DNA of 40,000 nt from Neocallimastix lanati (nom. inval.). Taxonomy: Eukaryota; Neocallimastigomycota; Neocallimastigomycetes; Neocallimastigales; Neocallimastigaceae. Positions 11,202 through 22,719 of this stretch are shown here, piece by piece; the stretch's first letter is position 1; every line of letters begins with the position of its first letter. The stretch covers positions 100,001 through 140,000 of the forward strand of contig JACVTC010000105.1 of assembly GCA_016946835.1 (NCBI GenBank), read 5' to 3'. The notes under the pieces were generated by a model. That model was not told where the DNA came from. It saw nothing but the letters and a program-made list of their open reading frames with translations, and ran no database searches. Made by a program: the position numbers and the translations under genes.

Positions 11202-13755
11202 TTATCTTCAATTTTTTTTTAAAAAAAAAAATAGTATCAATAATAATAAAATTATTATTATTTATTATTTACAAATTATTATTTACTGTTTGTTTTTTAC
11301 TAATTATTATTTATTATTTATATATTTATATATTTATTATTTATATATATTATTATTTATTTATTTATTTAATATTAATTATTTATTAGTAATAGTAAAA
11401 AGGATAAAAGTTTCTATTTATTTATGATATAACATAATACAATAATATATTTCTCAAAAAAAAAAAATAATAAATAAATAATTAATAAAAAAAATAAAAA
11501 ATAAATAAAAAAATTTTTTTCAATATGATTTTAAATAAAATTGTTATTATTTATTTTAATATTTTTATTAAATTAAAATCAAATTTAAAACTGAAATTGA
11601 AAATATTAAAATGAACATATAATAATGGCACAAAAGATGATTTTGAAAAAAATTATTTTTTATTTTAAAAAAATACTTTTTAGAATTTAAATAATATCTG
11701 TAATCATAATTCAGAATGAATTTCCAGTACTAGAAAAAATAAGCTATAAGAAAAAGTAACTATAATTTATTAAATATTATTTATGATAAACGAATTATAA
11801 TTACATAAATAATATTTATGTTTTTAGTTTTTAACAAATTTAGTAACCTATAAAACTATTGATGGCAAATCCTTATTTAAACAACAACATCAACAATAAA
11901 AACAATAACAAAAAAAAAAATTTACATTTATTCTTTTATATTTAAAAGATTTATTAAGAAGGGCATTAATAAAATTTACACAAAAAAAAAAAAAATAGAA
12001 AAGATGGTTACTTAAGAATCATTAAAGAATTAATGGATAATACTATTTTAGATTTAGAATTTTAGTAAAAGATCGGTCTAAATTCGATAAAATATCATAT
12101 ATCAGAAAAATAAAAAAAAAAAAAAAAAAAAAAATTCCCTATTTTAATAACGAATCTCTTATAATCATTAATATCCGAAGATATCAATTCCCTGAACATT
12201 CGGTTATGACTGACCGTTCAAGATTCCTGAATCTAAAGAAGTAGACCATGATAAAAATAACTTTTCTATTACATGTATTGTAACCCTTTATACCTTTATC
12301 AACGTGGATAATTTATTTTTTTTTTATTTTGTTATATACTAATTTCTATAATTCCAACAAAGCCATCTATAAAAATTATACTAAATTAATTATTAAAAAT
12401 AATTTAAATAGCTTTAATTTATTAATAATAATATATAATAGTATTACTTTTAATACTTATTTTATGATAAACGAATACTAATATTATAATTAAAATATAA
12501 ATACTGTTAAGTGGTAGTTTGAATTCCATAAATTTCTAATAATATTACTTTTTGGTCATTTAATAAAAATAGAATTGAAAATAAGAAAGAAATTGAATAG
12601 AATAAAATAAGTTGATTTGATGTAGCTGTTTTTTTTTTTATGTAGCATTTTTTTTTTGTAGAATTTTTTTTCTTTTTGATATTACTGTTTACATTTATAA
12701 AACGAAAAATAAAAAAAATATATTTAAAAATATTTAAAAATGTTAAAAAGTATATAAAAGTATTTAAAAATATTTAAAGAAAAAAAATTTTTTTTTTGGG
12801 TAACAACAATTTTTAAATTTTTAAATCTTAAATTTTTAAATTTTTTAAAATTTTTTAATTAATTAATTAAAAAAGTAGTTTTAATTACCAAGTCAAAGTA
12901 TGAAAAGTATAAATTTAATATTGAAATAAAATTAGATCTTGTTTCACAACTAAATAAACATTAGAACAGAGTTATATATCAATTTCAAATATATATATAA
13001 TAATATTTTATTATTTAAGATTTTTTTTTTTTAATATTTAATATTTCATTATAATAATTTATTCAATTGATTTAGTTTTATTAAATATAAATCTTTAGAA
13101 TTAATTAATCAATGAATAATGATAAATATCATTTTATTAAAAAGATTAAATAATTTATATTTTTTAAGATATGAATATTAAATAAAAAAAAAATAATAAT
13201 AATAATAATAATAAAATAAAATAATTTATCTTAATTTTACATTTAAAAATTTAAATTCATTTCAATTTAATTTTAATATATTTTAAAATATTAATAACTT
13301 ATTGTTTAAAATTCTATTTCTTTTAATCTCAAATTATATATTTTATTCTTTTTTTTTTTTTTTTTTTTTTTTTCATTTGTTGTATTGTCCTATTTAAAAA
13401 GTAACACTACTTAATTAATAATTAATATTATAATAAAAATCTTCAAGAGTTAATAAATTTATGTAATAATATTTTGCATTAAATTATTAATTAAAATAAG
13501 AATAATAATATTAATTAAATAAAGAAATTTAACAAAAAAAAATAAAAAAAAATAAATTTTCTTTTTAATTGAACTTAAAACCTAATTTTTTTTTTTTGAA
13601 CACAATAGAGAGTAGTAAATAAATAAAATTTAAAGATTGAATCTTAATAAATGTTATTATTAATACTTTGAATACATAACTACAATTCATTGAATGATTT
13701 TCTACATTAACTATTAAATTTTTTTTTTTTGAATTCTTTAAATTTTTTCAAAAAT
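11202..13755. other. Intergenic A/T-rich DNA with one faint coding relic
   Basis: No gene is supported. At about 12142-12330 (+) two short overlapping frames look protein-like: one of about 36 codons ending in TDRSRFLNLKK and a stop, and one running on with KIPESKEVDHDKN and a hydrophobic VTLYTF stretch. Each is too short to name. The remainder is homopolymer and A/T simple sequence, including a T tract at about 13350-13373. Confidence 0.5.
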
Positions 13756-14345
13756 AATTAAATATGGAAAAAACTTTAATTATTCTATATGGATATAAAT
13801 TTTGTTATGACCAAATTAATTATATTTTTTTTTTTTTTTTAAGTTAAAATTATTTTATAGGAATAGTTTCAAGGATTAATCAATTACTTTTTAAATTAAA
13901 AAATTGTTTATATATTTTATTAATTATTTTTTTATATTATTAAAAAAAAAAAAGTTAATTTATCTTTAAATGACCGTAAATAAATTAAAATATATATCTA
14001 AAGATGAAAACTTTTTTATACGGACATAGGTTTTGTAATGACCAAATTATTTTAAAAAATATATATATATATATATATTTATATAAAAGGATGTAATAAT
14101 TTTTTTTTTTCTTTTAGGTTTAATATAATTTATTTGAATAGTTTCAAAAATTAATCAATTTTTTTTTTTTAAAAAAAGTTTTGAATTTTTTTTTTATTAT
14201 TTATGTTATTATTGGTATTAGTACTTCTTTAAAAAGTTTTATTAATATTTTTTGATAACTTTTTAACTTTTTATTAAATTAAAAAAAAATAAAATAAAAA
14301 TAAAAATAATTTAATTTATCTTTAAATGGCTGAAGGTAAATTAAG
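13756..14345 (+). repeat. Old imperfect tandem duplication of about 250-330 bp
   Basis: Copy 1 (about 13760-13985) and copy 2 (about 14003-14345) share ordered blocks. These are TATGGATATAAATTTTGT versus TACGGACATAGGTTTTGT, then ATGACCAAATTA versus ATGACCAAATTA. After those come TAGTTTCAAGGATTAATCAA versus TAGTTTCAAAAATTAATCAA, then TTTATCTTTAAATGACCG versus TTTATCTTTAAATGGCTG. The spacing differs because of homopolymers. Each copy ends in an ATG (13970 and 14326). Confidence 0.75.
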
Positions 14346-14520
14346 ACGATTAACTGAAAATGAAAATCAGGATTGTACAGCAGAACCTCCAAATAAAAAA
14401 AGAAGGAAAGAAAATAAAAAAGTTATATTTAAGAACTTCATCTTTAATTTTAATTATTTATTTTATTTTATTTTTTTTTTTTTGTTTATAAATAAATTAT
14501 ATATATTCCATAGAAAATAA
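14326..14520 (+). CDS. Small ORF or first exon with basic cluster, unrecognised
   Basis: The ATG at 14326 opens a 64-codon frame. The first 33 residues are protein-like and end in a nuclear-localisation-like cluster (PPNKKRRKENKK). From about residue 34 the sequence is pure Phe/Asn/Leu from A/T DNA, suggesting that the real coding part is only about 100 bp, either a first exon (a GTTATA donor follows AAAAAA near 14420) or a truncated gene. The ATG lies at the end of the duplicated block described above. No partner exon could be found downstream. It may not be a gene. Confidence 0.25.
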   Translation: MAEGKLRRLTENENQDCTAEPPNKKRRKENKKVIFKNFIFNFNYLFYFIFFFLFINKLYIFHRK

Positions 14521-14649
14521 ATAATTCTCAATAAAACTTGAAACAGTAATAAAAAGCAATTAAATATTTTATTGGACATGATATTTCAAAGATTTCAATT
14601 AATGCAAAATATTACTATAAATATATATTTAAAATAAAAAAATAAAAAT

Positions 14650-16262
14650 AAACAACTAATTTGAAATTATGTTAGAGTTTATCCAAAATTCTCTTGTGTC
14701 TCAATAGCTAATGAAAGTTTTAACGAATAAAAATTTAAAGTATAATATTACAACCAGTTAATATTGTTAATAAATTTTTTCCGAAGTATTGTTCATGTTT
14801 TAAAAGTAATTGTCAATATGTTATACATTGAAACATTATTGTTTTTTACTTTGTTGGTATTCAACGTTCTGTATCTATTATTATAAGAATAATTTATAAA
14901 AATTTTTACCAAAACTCTTCTAATGATTCAAAAATTCTGATAATAATGATATTAATTATAGTATTATATCTAAAAGCAATTCAAAAGCTTTCAGTAACAA
15001 CCCTTTTCAGAAAAATTAGAACTAAATAGTGTTAACTAATTCTTCATCATCCATTGAAATTCCAATTATAATTGTTTGATTCAATAATTTGCCTTGATAA
15101 TCGTAATAGTTCTATAGATAGTAATAAATGATAATAATAATTCTATTATGATATATAATTCTGTGTATAATATTATATATTATTATATTATGCTCAATAA
15201 AGTATTTTCATTCTTCTTGGTAGAAATATACACAATAATACAGCAAGATAAAAAAAAAAAACTTCTGTAAAATGCTAAATCAAAAGCGGTACTTTATCTA
15301 ACATTCCATTTTCTATAATATTATTTCTATTGATATTGATTGACAATGATTTTATTTGATAGAGTTTAATTTCAGGATTTATTGCATTTCACCAATATGG
15401 GGTATTACATAAATTATTACAAAATGTACTAAATAATAATAAATAATAATAAATAATAAATAGATGAAAAAATAAATATATAATAAATAAATAAATAATA
15501 TATTATAATTATAAAAATAAAAACAATTTATTATTATACTAAATATCTATTGCTCCATTTTTAATATAATACTCCTATTAATGTTATGTACATTAAGTAA
15601 TACACCACTTGCGCGAAATACAACTTTCCTTAAATTCTAAAATAAGAGTGTTAAAATTGCAACCTTAATAATAATAATTTTCGTTAATACAAAATTTTAT
15701 ATTATACAATATTTGCTTCTATTTATATTGGATTATTTAATATAATTATTGTATTACATGCAATAATGACTTTGTTATATCTTACTCATAATTAATTTTA
15801 CTAAAATACATTATTCCATTTTATGTTTATGTTTTAGTTTTTTTTTTTATATATAAATTTATATGTAATCTTTTTTATACCATATTAGCAATCGTTTAAA
15901 ACTATATATAAAATAATTATTAATTCAGCGTATATTTGTAAAGGGTATAATTGCGTTGGAGTAAATAAAGAAGGTCATAAAGATACTTATATTAATCTTT
16001 CAGATGATAATGGGAATATAAGCCCCTATATATTAGCTATACTAGTAATCAATATTGTATCTCTAAACGCAATTATAATGAAACTCATTATATTTCTTAT
16101 AAATGCACCAATATTTCAGATTGCTTATATAATAAATGGGTTAATAATTTTTTGTACTTTCAATGATAAATCTTCCATAGAATATTACAATAATATATAT
16201 AAACATTTTTATTACATTGAATATTCGTACATTTATTGTGGTAAAGCTCCAGGTGATATATC

Positions 16263-16308
<46 letters not shown>

Positions 16309-16540
16309 ATGTGCATCTAAAAAATGTGAAAATGGATTATGCGAAATTCTTGAAACATATGATATGCATAAAATTAGAGTAAGTAATGGATTTTATACTT
16401 TAATTTTATGCGTATTTGTATTATTTTTTATACTCCTATCGATTATGTATTGTATTCATTATTACTATATTGAAAAAAAAAAAATTTACAAAGATCCCAA
16501 AATAATTTTACTAAAACTTTTATTCATAAATTTGTAGTTT
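14650..16540 (+). pseudogene. Degenerate gene for a Cys-rich secreted or membrane protein
   Basis: Protein-like pieces run in order along the plus strand. They are FFPKYCSCFKSNCQYV (about 14778-14825), SKNSDNNDINYSIISKSNSK (about 14930), YICKGYNCVGVNKEGHKDTY (15931 on), and NQYCISKRNYNETHYISYKC then TNISDC (about 16045-16130, another frame). After those come CTFNDKSS (16153 on, first frame again), YCGKAPGDISK, an A43 tract, then ECASKKCENGLCEIL (third frame). A C-terminal transmembrane helix (LILCVFVLFFILLSIMYCI) leads to a stop at 16535-16537. Paired cysteines with YIN-type tyrosines, and a terminal anchor, recall the large Cys-rich surface or scaffoldin-like families of gut fungi; that link is a guess. 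AG at 15926-15927 could be an acceptor for the Cys-rich exon. Stops and frame changes upstream of 15900 show decay. Confidence 0.5.
16264..16306 (+). repeat. A43 homopolymer inside coding remains
   Basis: There are 43 consecutive A between TCC and GAATGTGC. In-frame AAA codons would read poly-Lys, but 43 is not a multiple of three, so the Cys-rich frame before the tract does not join the one after it. Confidence 0.9.
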
Positions 16541-18054
16541 TATTTATTAACTTGTAGTTGGTAGCAGTTATAACTTAGCCTAAATTTATATATTTCTGCA
16601 AATAAATAATTGAATTCATTGAAATCTTATTAAATATTTATGTAATAATAAACTAGAAAATAAAAATAAATAAAAAGTAAAAGTAAAAAGTAAAAAATAT
16701 AAATTACAAATATTTTAATTTAAAATAAATTTAATTTAATTTGTCTTATTTATTATACTTGTTATTCATAACAATTTTTTTTTATGTTTTATTAATATTT
16801 ATAATATATATAATATACTTCATTATTTATAATATTAATTAATGTTTTTTTCTAATCTTTGTTGATTTTTAATGATTGTTCATTTAATTTTTTTAAAGTA
16901 TATTACAAATAAAATTGTAAATAGTAATTTTAAAACTGTCAAGTTTAATAACAAGTTAATTAAATCAAATAATTACTTTTTTTTTTAAAATGAAATTTAA
17001 ACTATAAAATAATGGATATATATAAAACATATATATCAATGATTTCTACTGAAGAAAAAAAGACAGAAGCAATACATATACATTTGCGTATGACCTACAT
17101 ATTTTAATAAATTTTAATATAAACCATATAAAAAGTTAACTACACTAAATCTAAATAATTAATTAAATATTAAATATGTTGAACTTTATTTCTAACAAAT
17201 TATATTATATTCTCAGTTTATTTTAACAAAAAAAATTTATTATCAATATATTAATCTGTTAACATCTGTCCTTTTTTTTTTTTTTTTTTTTTATATATTC
17301 CATTTAAAAAATATTTAATTTATTTTTCAAAAAATTATACTTAAAATAAAAACAAAAAACCGGAACAAAATCAAAAATTATTAAATAACTAATAAATTAA
17401 AGTTAAGATACATGATATTTATATAATTATATGTGGTTTGCTATTATGAGTTACATGTATTAATTATTTCTTATATTAAATAAAATTTTTTTTATTTATT
17501 AACAATTCTAAGGTAATTACTAAGGTAATATTTCATATTTATTCTGAAAAAAATGTTATTAATTAAATTATAATTAATAACACTCTATGTCATATAATTA
17601 TACTATCAATTGTAATAATAAAAAAAAAAATAAAAAAAAAAAATAAAAAAAAAAAATAAAAAAAAAAAAAAAAAAAAAAAATTCAAATATATAATGCATT
17701 ACTAAACTGACTCTACTCTTGAAACATTCTAATGTCACTCCAAAAAATATTAATAAATATAACCTTATCCAAATATATATATATTTTATTTTATTTTAAT
17801 ATTCAAATGAAAAGATAAGCAAATGAATATGTGTAATAACTAATTTTTAAAATAAAACCTAAATAAATCGATATATGTATTAAACTTTTCATAGAAATAA
17901 AAAATTACATATTCTTGATTAATTCTTATAATAATAATTTATTACAATACTAAATTATGACTTTATATATATATATATATAACACCATTTTTCATAATAT
18001 ATTTGTTCTTAGGATATTACTTTTAAAAAAATAATATTTTTATTTAAGAATATT

Positions 18055-18098
<44 letters not shown>

Positions 18099-18445
18099 AT
18101 ATGAAAATAAATTATTCATAAATTACAATACAATATATACTTTATTTTAAATTGAAATATATAAAAAAAATTATATAAATAAATATATAAAAAAAGTTGA
18201 ATTAAACTAAATAAATATAAAACAAAAAAAAAAAAATAAAATAATAAAATAAAATTGAAATATATATACGATAAAACTATTTATATTATTATTAATATAT
18301 ATTTATATATATATATATATATATTTTGATATTAATATATTTAATGTATATATAATGTCTATTTATAATTATATGTATTTATATTTTCAAAATTTAGTAA
18401 TAATAAAAAAAAAATAAAAAAAATTTTTTTTTTTTTATTTTGTTA
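16541..18445. other. Intergenic A/T-rich DNA
   Basis: No gene is supported. It holds T tracts (17273-17292, 18061-18094), an A-rich tract at 17620-17680 and several AT dinucleotide runs. A 31-codon ORF at 17012-17107 has no support beyond being open. Confidence 0.6.
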
Positions 18446-18504
18446 ATATTTAGAGATATATATTTACATAGCTGATATATCTCTAAATATATATTTACAT
18501 AGCT
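18446..18504. terminator. 16-bp perfect hairpin behind the lipase stop codon
   Basis: ATATTTAGAGATATAT (18446-18461) is the exact reverse complement of 18475-18490, with a 13-base loop ATTTACATAGCTG. The loop sequence occurs again immediately outside the stem (18492-18504). It lies about 60 bp past the stop of the minus-strand lipase gene, in its 3' UTR. A role in 3' end formation or mRNA stability is inferred, and 'terminator' is the nearest available type. Confidence 0.5.
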
Positions 18505-18549
18505 GTGTTATATATAACAAGTTTTTTTTTTTTTTTTTAATTTTTATTT

Positions 18550-19494
18550 TTACAAATTTTGTTTTAAGAGATTTTGAACTTCAGAACTGGAAAGTAAACC
18601 GGTATGTGAAACACCTGAAATAACAATATTATTAGCACCATTTAATTTAGAAAGTGATGGATTAACAATAGCATCAGAAGAAGAAGAAATGGTAATAACT
18701 TCGATTCCACTTGGAGCATTAGAAGTAACAAGTCTATTAGCACCACCTAAAGTGATAACTTTTTTAACTTTACTGGCACCACCAGCGTTTAAAATATAGT
18801 TCATTGTGTTGGCACCACCCATACTATGGCAAACGATATCAAGCTTCTGTTTACCGGTACGTTGTAACAAATCATCAGCAGCTTTAGAAATGACTTCAGC
18901 ATTGACTGAACCAAAAGCAATTTTATCTGGTAAATCAACAGAATATAATGAATTTCTATCCCAACCTTGACTTACTAAATAATTAATATGCATATTAAAT
19001 ACAGAAGCAATACTATTCATACCATGGATAAATAAGACAGGATCATGACCACCAGACGATCCAGAGGAACTAGTACTTGTTCTTGAACCACTGTTAACGG
19101 TAGATCCAGCGTTTTTATTAGCATTATTATTAGCATTCGTACTAGCATTATTCGATCCGGATAATTTTCCACGTAAGCCATTAAAAATACCACTCAAACC
19201 ACTACCATATTCACTGTTACCGTTAAAAATACCACTCAAACCATTACCATTTCCACTGTTACCATTAAAAATACTACTTAAACCACTACCATTTCCGTTG
19301 TTACCAATTCCATTTCCAAATTTATTTCTTAATGATTCTAATGAACTAGAAATGGAATTTCTTATTGAGGTATTATCCTTTGGGTCATAATGAAATTTAT
19401 CTTTATAATAGTCCATAGGAAGAACAGCAGCATTAATTATCATTAAATGAACTAATACAGCTCCTCCAATAAATAAATATTTCATTCTATTCAT
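18550..19494 (-). CDS. Secreted LipA-like lipase (bacterial family I.4 / lipase class 2 type)
   Basis: A 314-residue alpha/beta hydrolase without introns. Residues 1-22 form a signal peptide (hydrophobic core, cut near NAA), so it is secreted. Residues 30-148 are a Gly/Asn/Ser-rich linker holding three GLS(S/G)IFNG repeats every 14 residues (71, 85, 99). The catalytic domain is about 150-314: oxyanion region FIHGMNS, nucleophile elbow CHSMGG (Ser224), Asp274 in SSSSDAIVNP and His297 in GVSHTGLL. Motif for motif it matches Bacillus subtilis LipA, a minimal lidless lipase or esterase that hydrolyses triacylglycerols and esters. A close paralogue lies at 23599-24414. The start chosen is the first ATG; a second ATG three codons on would also keep the signal peptide. 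A bacterial origin by transfer is likely but inferred. It is preceded by a tandemly duplicated upstream region. Confidence 0.92.
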   Translation of the reverse strand: MNRMKYLFIGGAVLVHLMIINAAVLPMDYYKDKFHYDPKDNTSIRNSISSSLESLRNKFGNGIGNNGNGSGLSSIFNGNSGNGNGLSGIFNGNSEYGSGLSGIFNGLRGKLSGSNNASTNANNNANKNAGSTVNSGSRTSTSSSGSSGGHDPVLFIHGMNSIASVFNMHINYLVSQGWDRNSLYSVDLPDKIAFGSVNAEVISKAADDLLQRTGKQKLDIVCHSMGGANTMNYILNAGGASKVKKVITLGGANRLVTSNAPSGIEVITISSSSDAIVNPSLSKLNGANNIVISGVSHTGLLSSSEVQNLLKQNL

Positions 19495-19503
19495 TTTTGT
19501 TAT

Positions 19504-19729
19504 GTTATTTATATTTATTTTGGTTTTGTTATAATTTTATAATTTAAAATTAAAATGTTAATAAATAACAATATCTTTTTCTATTATTTATCAATATTTT
19601 TTTTTTTCTAAATTTAAAAATTATACGTTATTTATATATATTTTGGTTTTATTTTAATTTTATAATTTAAAATTAAATAGTTTATATAACAATATCTTTT
19701 TCTATTAATTTTTTTCTAAATTTAAAAAT
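19504..19729. repeat. Tandem duplication upstream of the first lipase gene
   Basis: Copy 1 (about 19504-19620) and copy 2 (about 19627-19729) share TTTTGGTTTT, ATAATTTAAAATTAAA, AACAATATCTTTTTCTATTA and TCTAAATTTAAAAA in order. It lies directly upstream of the ATG at 19494, so it may duplicate promoter or 5' UTR sequence. Confidence 0.8.
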
Positions 19730-21630
19730 ATTTGAACTTCCTTTTTTTTTTTTTTTTTAACGGAAATTAATTCCATTTTTATAGAGAAATTTTTTTTTTT
19801 TAATTTTTAAATAAAATAAAAACTACAAATATTATTTTTTTTAATTATGTTCAATAATAAATTAAAAAATATATAAAAAAATTTATATATATAAATAATT
19901 AATATAATTTAACTTTTCATTTATTTTTCTATTGTTGTATACATCAAAAACAAAATAAATAAAAAACATGATCTATTCTATCTAATAAATTAAAAATTAA
20001 ATTAAAATTAAATTAAAAAAAAACAACAACAATAACAATTTCTATTTAAACCAAAAAAAAAAACTATAACTATAAAACTATAAAACTATAAAAAAAAAAA
20101 GAGAAATTAAAATCACTTTTTATTATTAATTATTAATTATTATTATTAATATTAATTATTATTAAATCACTTTTTATTATTAAATTATTAATTATTATTA
20201 ATTATTAATTATTATTAATTAAAAATAAAATCAATAATGTAAATAAAATATTAATAGTATCATAAAGGGTTATGTCATTAACTTTGAATTTACTAAATGA
20301 CCGTAAATTATTATTTCCCCAAAAAAAATTTTTGTAATACCTAAAGCTTAACTTTAATGATTAGAAAAAAAAAAATAAAAAAAAATTACCGTCTCTCTTT
20401 AATTTATAATTTAATTTATAACCAGAAAATAATCAAATAAAAAAAAAAAAAAAAGAAAAAAGAAAAAATGAAAATAATTATATAAATAAATAAATAAATA
20501 AATAATAAATAAATAATAAATAAATAAATAATAATTGAATAATAGAATAATTAAATAAATAATTATTACTATTAATGAATAATAAAATGATTTCATTGGC
20601 TATTGCCATGATACATTTTTATAATTTTAATAAAAAGAATTATTAATAAATAGCATTATAGACATGCTCAAGTTTGTATATATCTTTTATTTATGATATA
20701 TTAATTTATATATATTAACATATATAAAATATTGTATATAAAATATTGTATATAAAATATTGTATATAAAATGTTGTATATAAAAATAAATATATACTAC
20801 AAATTAAATATTTTTTCTTTTTTCTTTTTTCTTTTTTTTTTTTTTTTTGTGTGTGTTAATGCGTTAACAATTTATATTATTATTATTTATTAATATTAAT
20901 ATGACTATTAATTAGTATTACTAATATTAGTATGAATAAATAATATAATCATATTAATTATGATTATAAAACATTAATATTTATCAAAAAAAAATATATA
21001 AATATATATATAATAAATATATAAATATATATAAGTATAAATATATAAATATATAATAAATATAAATATAAATAGAGAGGATTAATTAAATATTTTTTTT
21101 TAATTATATTTATATTAAAAAAAATTATAATAAAGTTTAATTATTAATATGATAAAAACAATAATAATTGTTCCAAATTAATTATTTAATAATAAAAAAA
21201 TATAAAAGATATTATTAAAAGTTTTAAAAATAAATTATATTTATGAATTTTTAAAAATAGATTTTAAATTGCTTTTAATAAAAAAATTTCTTTAATTAAA
21301 GATTTAAATTTTATTAATAATTTTTTTTTTTAATTGTTTCTTTTTTATTTTTTATTTTTTAATTTTTTTTTTTTTATTTTTTTTTATTATTTGTTAGTTT
21401 TAATTAAATAAAATAAACGATTAGATAATAATTATTATTATAATTTATTTAATAAATAATTATTAGTAAAAAAATTTAATTATTGGTAAAAATTTTAATT
21501 ATTAGTAAAAAAAAAAAAAAATAAAAAACTTTTAGTTATTACTATTATCATTATTATTATTATTTTTATAATTAATTTTATTATAATTATTTTTTATTTA
21601 ATTTTTTATTTAAATATAAATTTAATTAAT
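19730..21630. other. Intergenic A/T-rich DNA
   Basis: No gene is seen. There is a 14-bp tandem repeat (TATATAAAATATTG, about 4.5 copies) at 20721-20785, and many T, A and TAA/TAAA runs. Open frames here translate only to Phe/Ile/Tyr/Asn strings. Confidence 0.6.
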
Positions 21631-21633
21631 TAT

Positions 21634-22035
21634 ATTATTATTTGTTTTAACATATTATTAAAAATTTATTGAAAAAAAAACAAGTGTATTAATATTTATT
21701 ATTTTTTATAATTATTAGTTTAATTATATTATTAATTGTATTAGCATATTATTAAAAATTTATTGAGAAAAAATTATTATAATTATTAGTTTAATTATAT
21801 ATTATTAATTGTTTTAACATATTATTATAAATTTATTGAGAAAAAAAACAAGTGCATTTATATTTATTATTTTTTATAATTATTAGCTTAATTATATATT
21901 ATTAATTGTTTTAACATATTAAAAATTTATTGAGAAAAAAAAACAAGTGCATTTATATTTATTATTTTTTATAATTATTAGTTTAATAATATATTATTAA
22001 TTGTTTTAACATATTATTAAAAATTTATTAAAAAA
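21634..22035. repeat. Tandem repeat of about 95-105 bp, a little over four copies
   Basis: Each copy contains TTTTAACATATTATTAAAAA, TTTATTGAGAAAAAA, ACAAGTGCATTTATATTTAT and TTATAATTATTAGTTTAAT. The second copy lacks the ACAAGTG block, and the last is cut off. No coding is seen. Confidence 0.85.
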
Positions 22036-22055
22036 AAAAAAATAATAATATATTG

Positions 22056-22163
22056 AATATTATTAACAATTTTATATACTTTTTTATTTTTTAAATTATT
22101 TAATTAGTTATTAATATCTTCCAAGCACTTTTCTTTATCTTCTCAATTAGGTATCTCATATGC

Positions 22164-22194
<31 letters not shown>

Positions 22195-22402
22195 CAAATC
22201 AATAATACATATTTTAAATAATACATAATTAAAAATTAAAAAAAAAAAAAAAAAACTATATAATTACTGTTAAAATAATATAATTATATTAAAAATTATT
22301 TATTTTTTTATTTCTTTAATTTTTAATATAATTACATTAATTTGACAGTACATAAAAAAGTTTTTTAATAGTTTTTTAAAAATTAGTTATTAAATTATTT
22401 TA

Positions 22403-22437
<35 letters not shown>

Positions 22438-22562
22438 TTTATTTTGGAATATTATTAACCATTTTATATAGGTTTTTATTTTTTTATTTTTTAAATTATT
22501 TAATTAGTTATTAATAGCTTCCAAGCACTTTTCTTTATTTTCTCAATTTGGTATCTCATTAT
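22056..22562. repeat. Direct repeat of about 115 bp, two copies 385 bp apart
   Basis: 22056-22165 and 22443-22562 share GAATATTATTAACNATTTTA, TTAAATTATTTAATTAGTTA and the unusually C-containing CTTCCAAGCACTTTTCTTTA, then CTCAATTNGGTATCTCAT. T tracts follow or precede each copy. Confidence 0.85.
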
Positions 22563-22597
22563 ATATATATTTTTTAGAAAAGATTATTTCATAGTAT

Positions 22598-22599
<2 letters not shown>

Positions 22600-22668
<69 letters not shown>
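22600..22668. repeat. (AAT)n microsatellite, about 23 units
   Basis: An uninterrupted AAT trinucleotide array between the two longer duplications of this interval. Confidence 0.95.
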
Positions 22669-22672
<4 letters not shown>

Positions 22673-22719
22673 TTTAAATATTTAACTTTTTTTTTATTTG
22701 GATTATAAAAATAAAAATA

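Noticed and set aside
17012-17107. 31-codon ORF with mixed composition (STEEKKTEAIHIHLRMTY)
   Set aside because: It is short, with no homology I recognise, no splice signals and no neighbour it could belong to.
20885-20975. Palindromic TAATATTAGTATTA-type stretch as a structured RNA
   Set aside because: A/T palindromes are expected by chance at this composition, and no conserved loop or G/C pairs support it.
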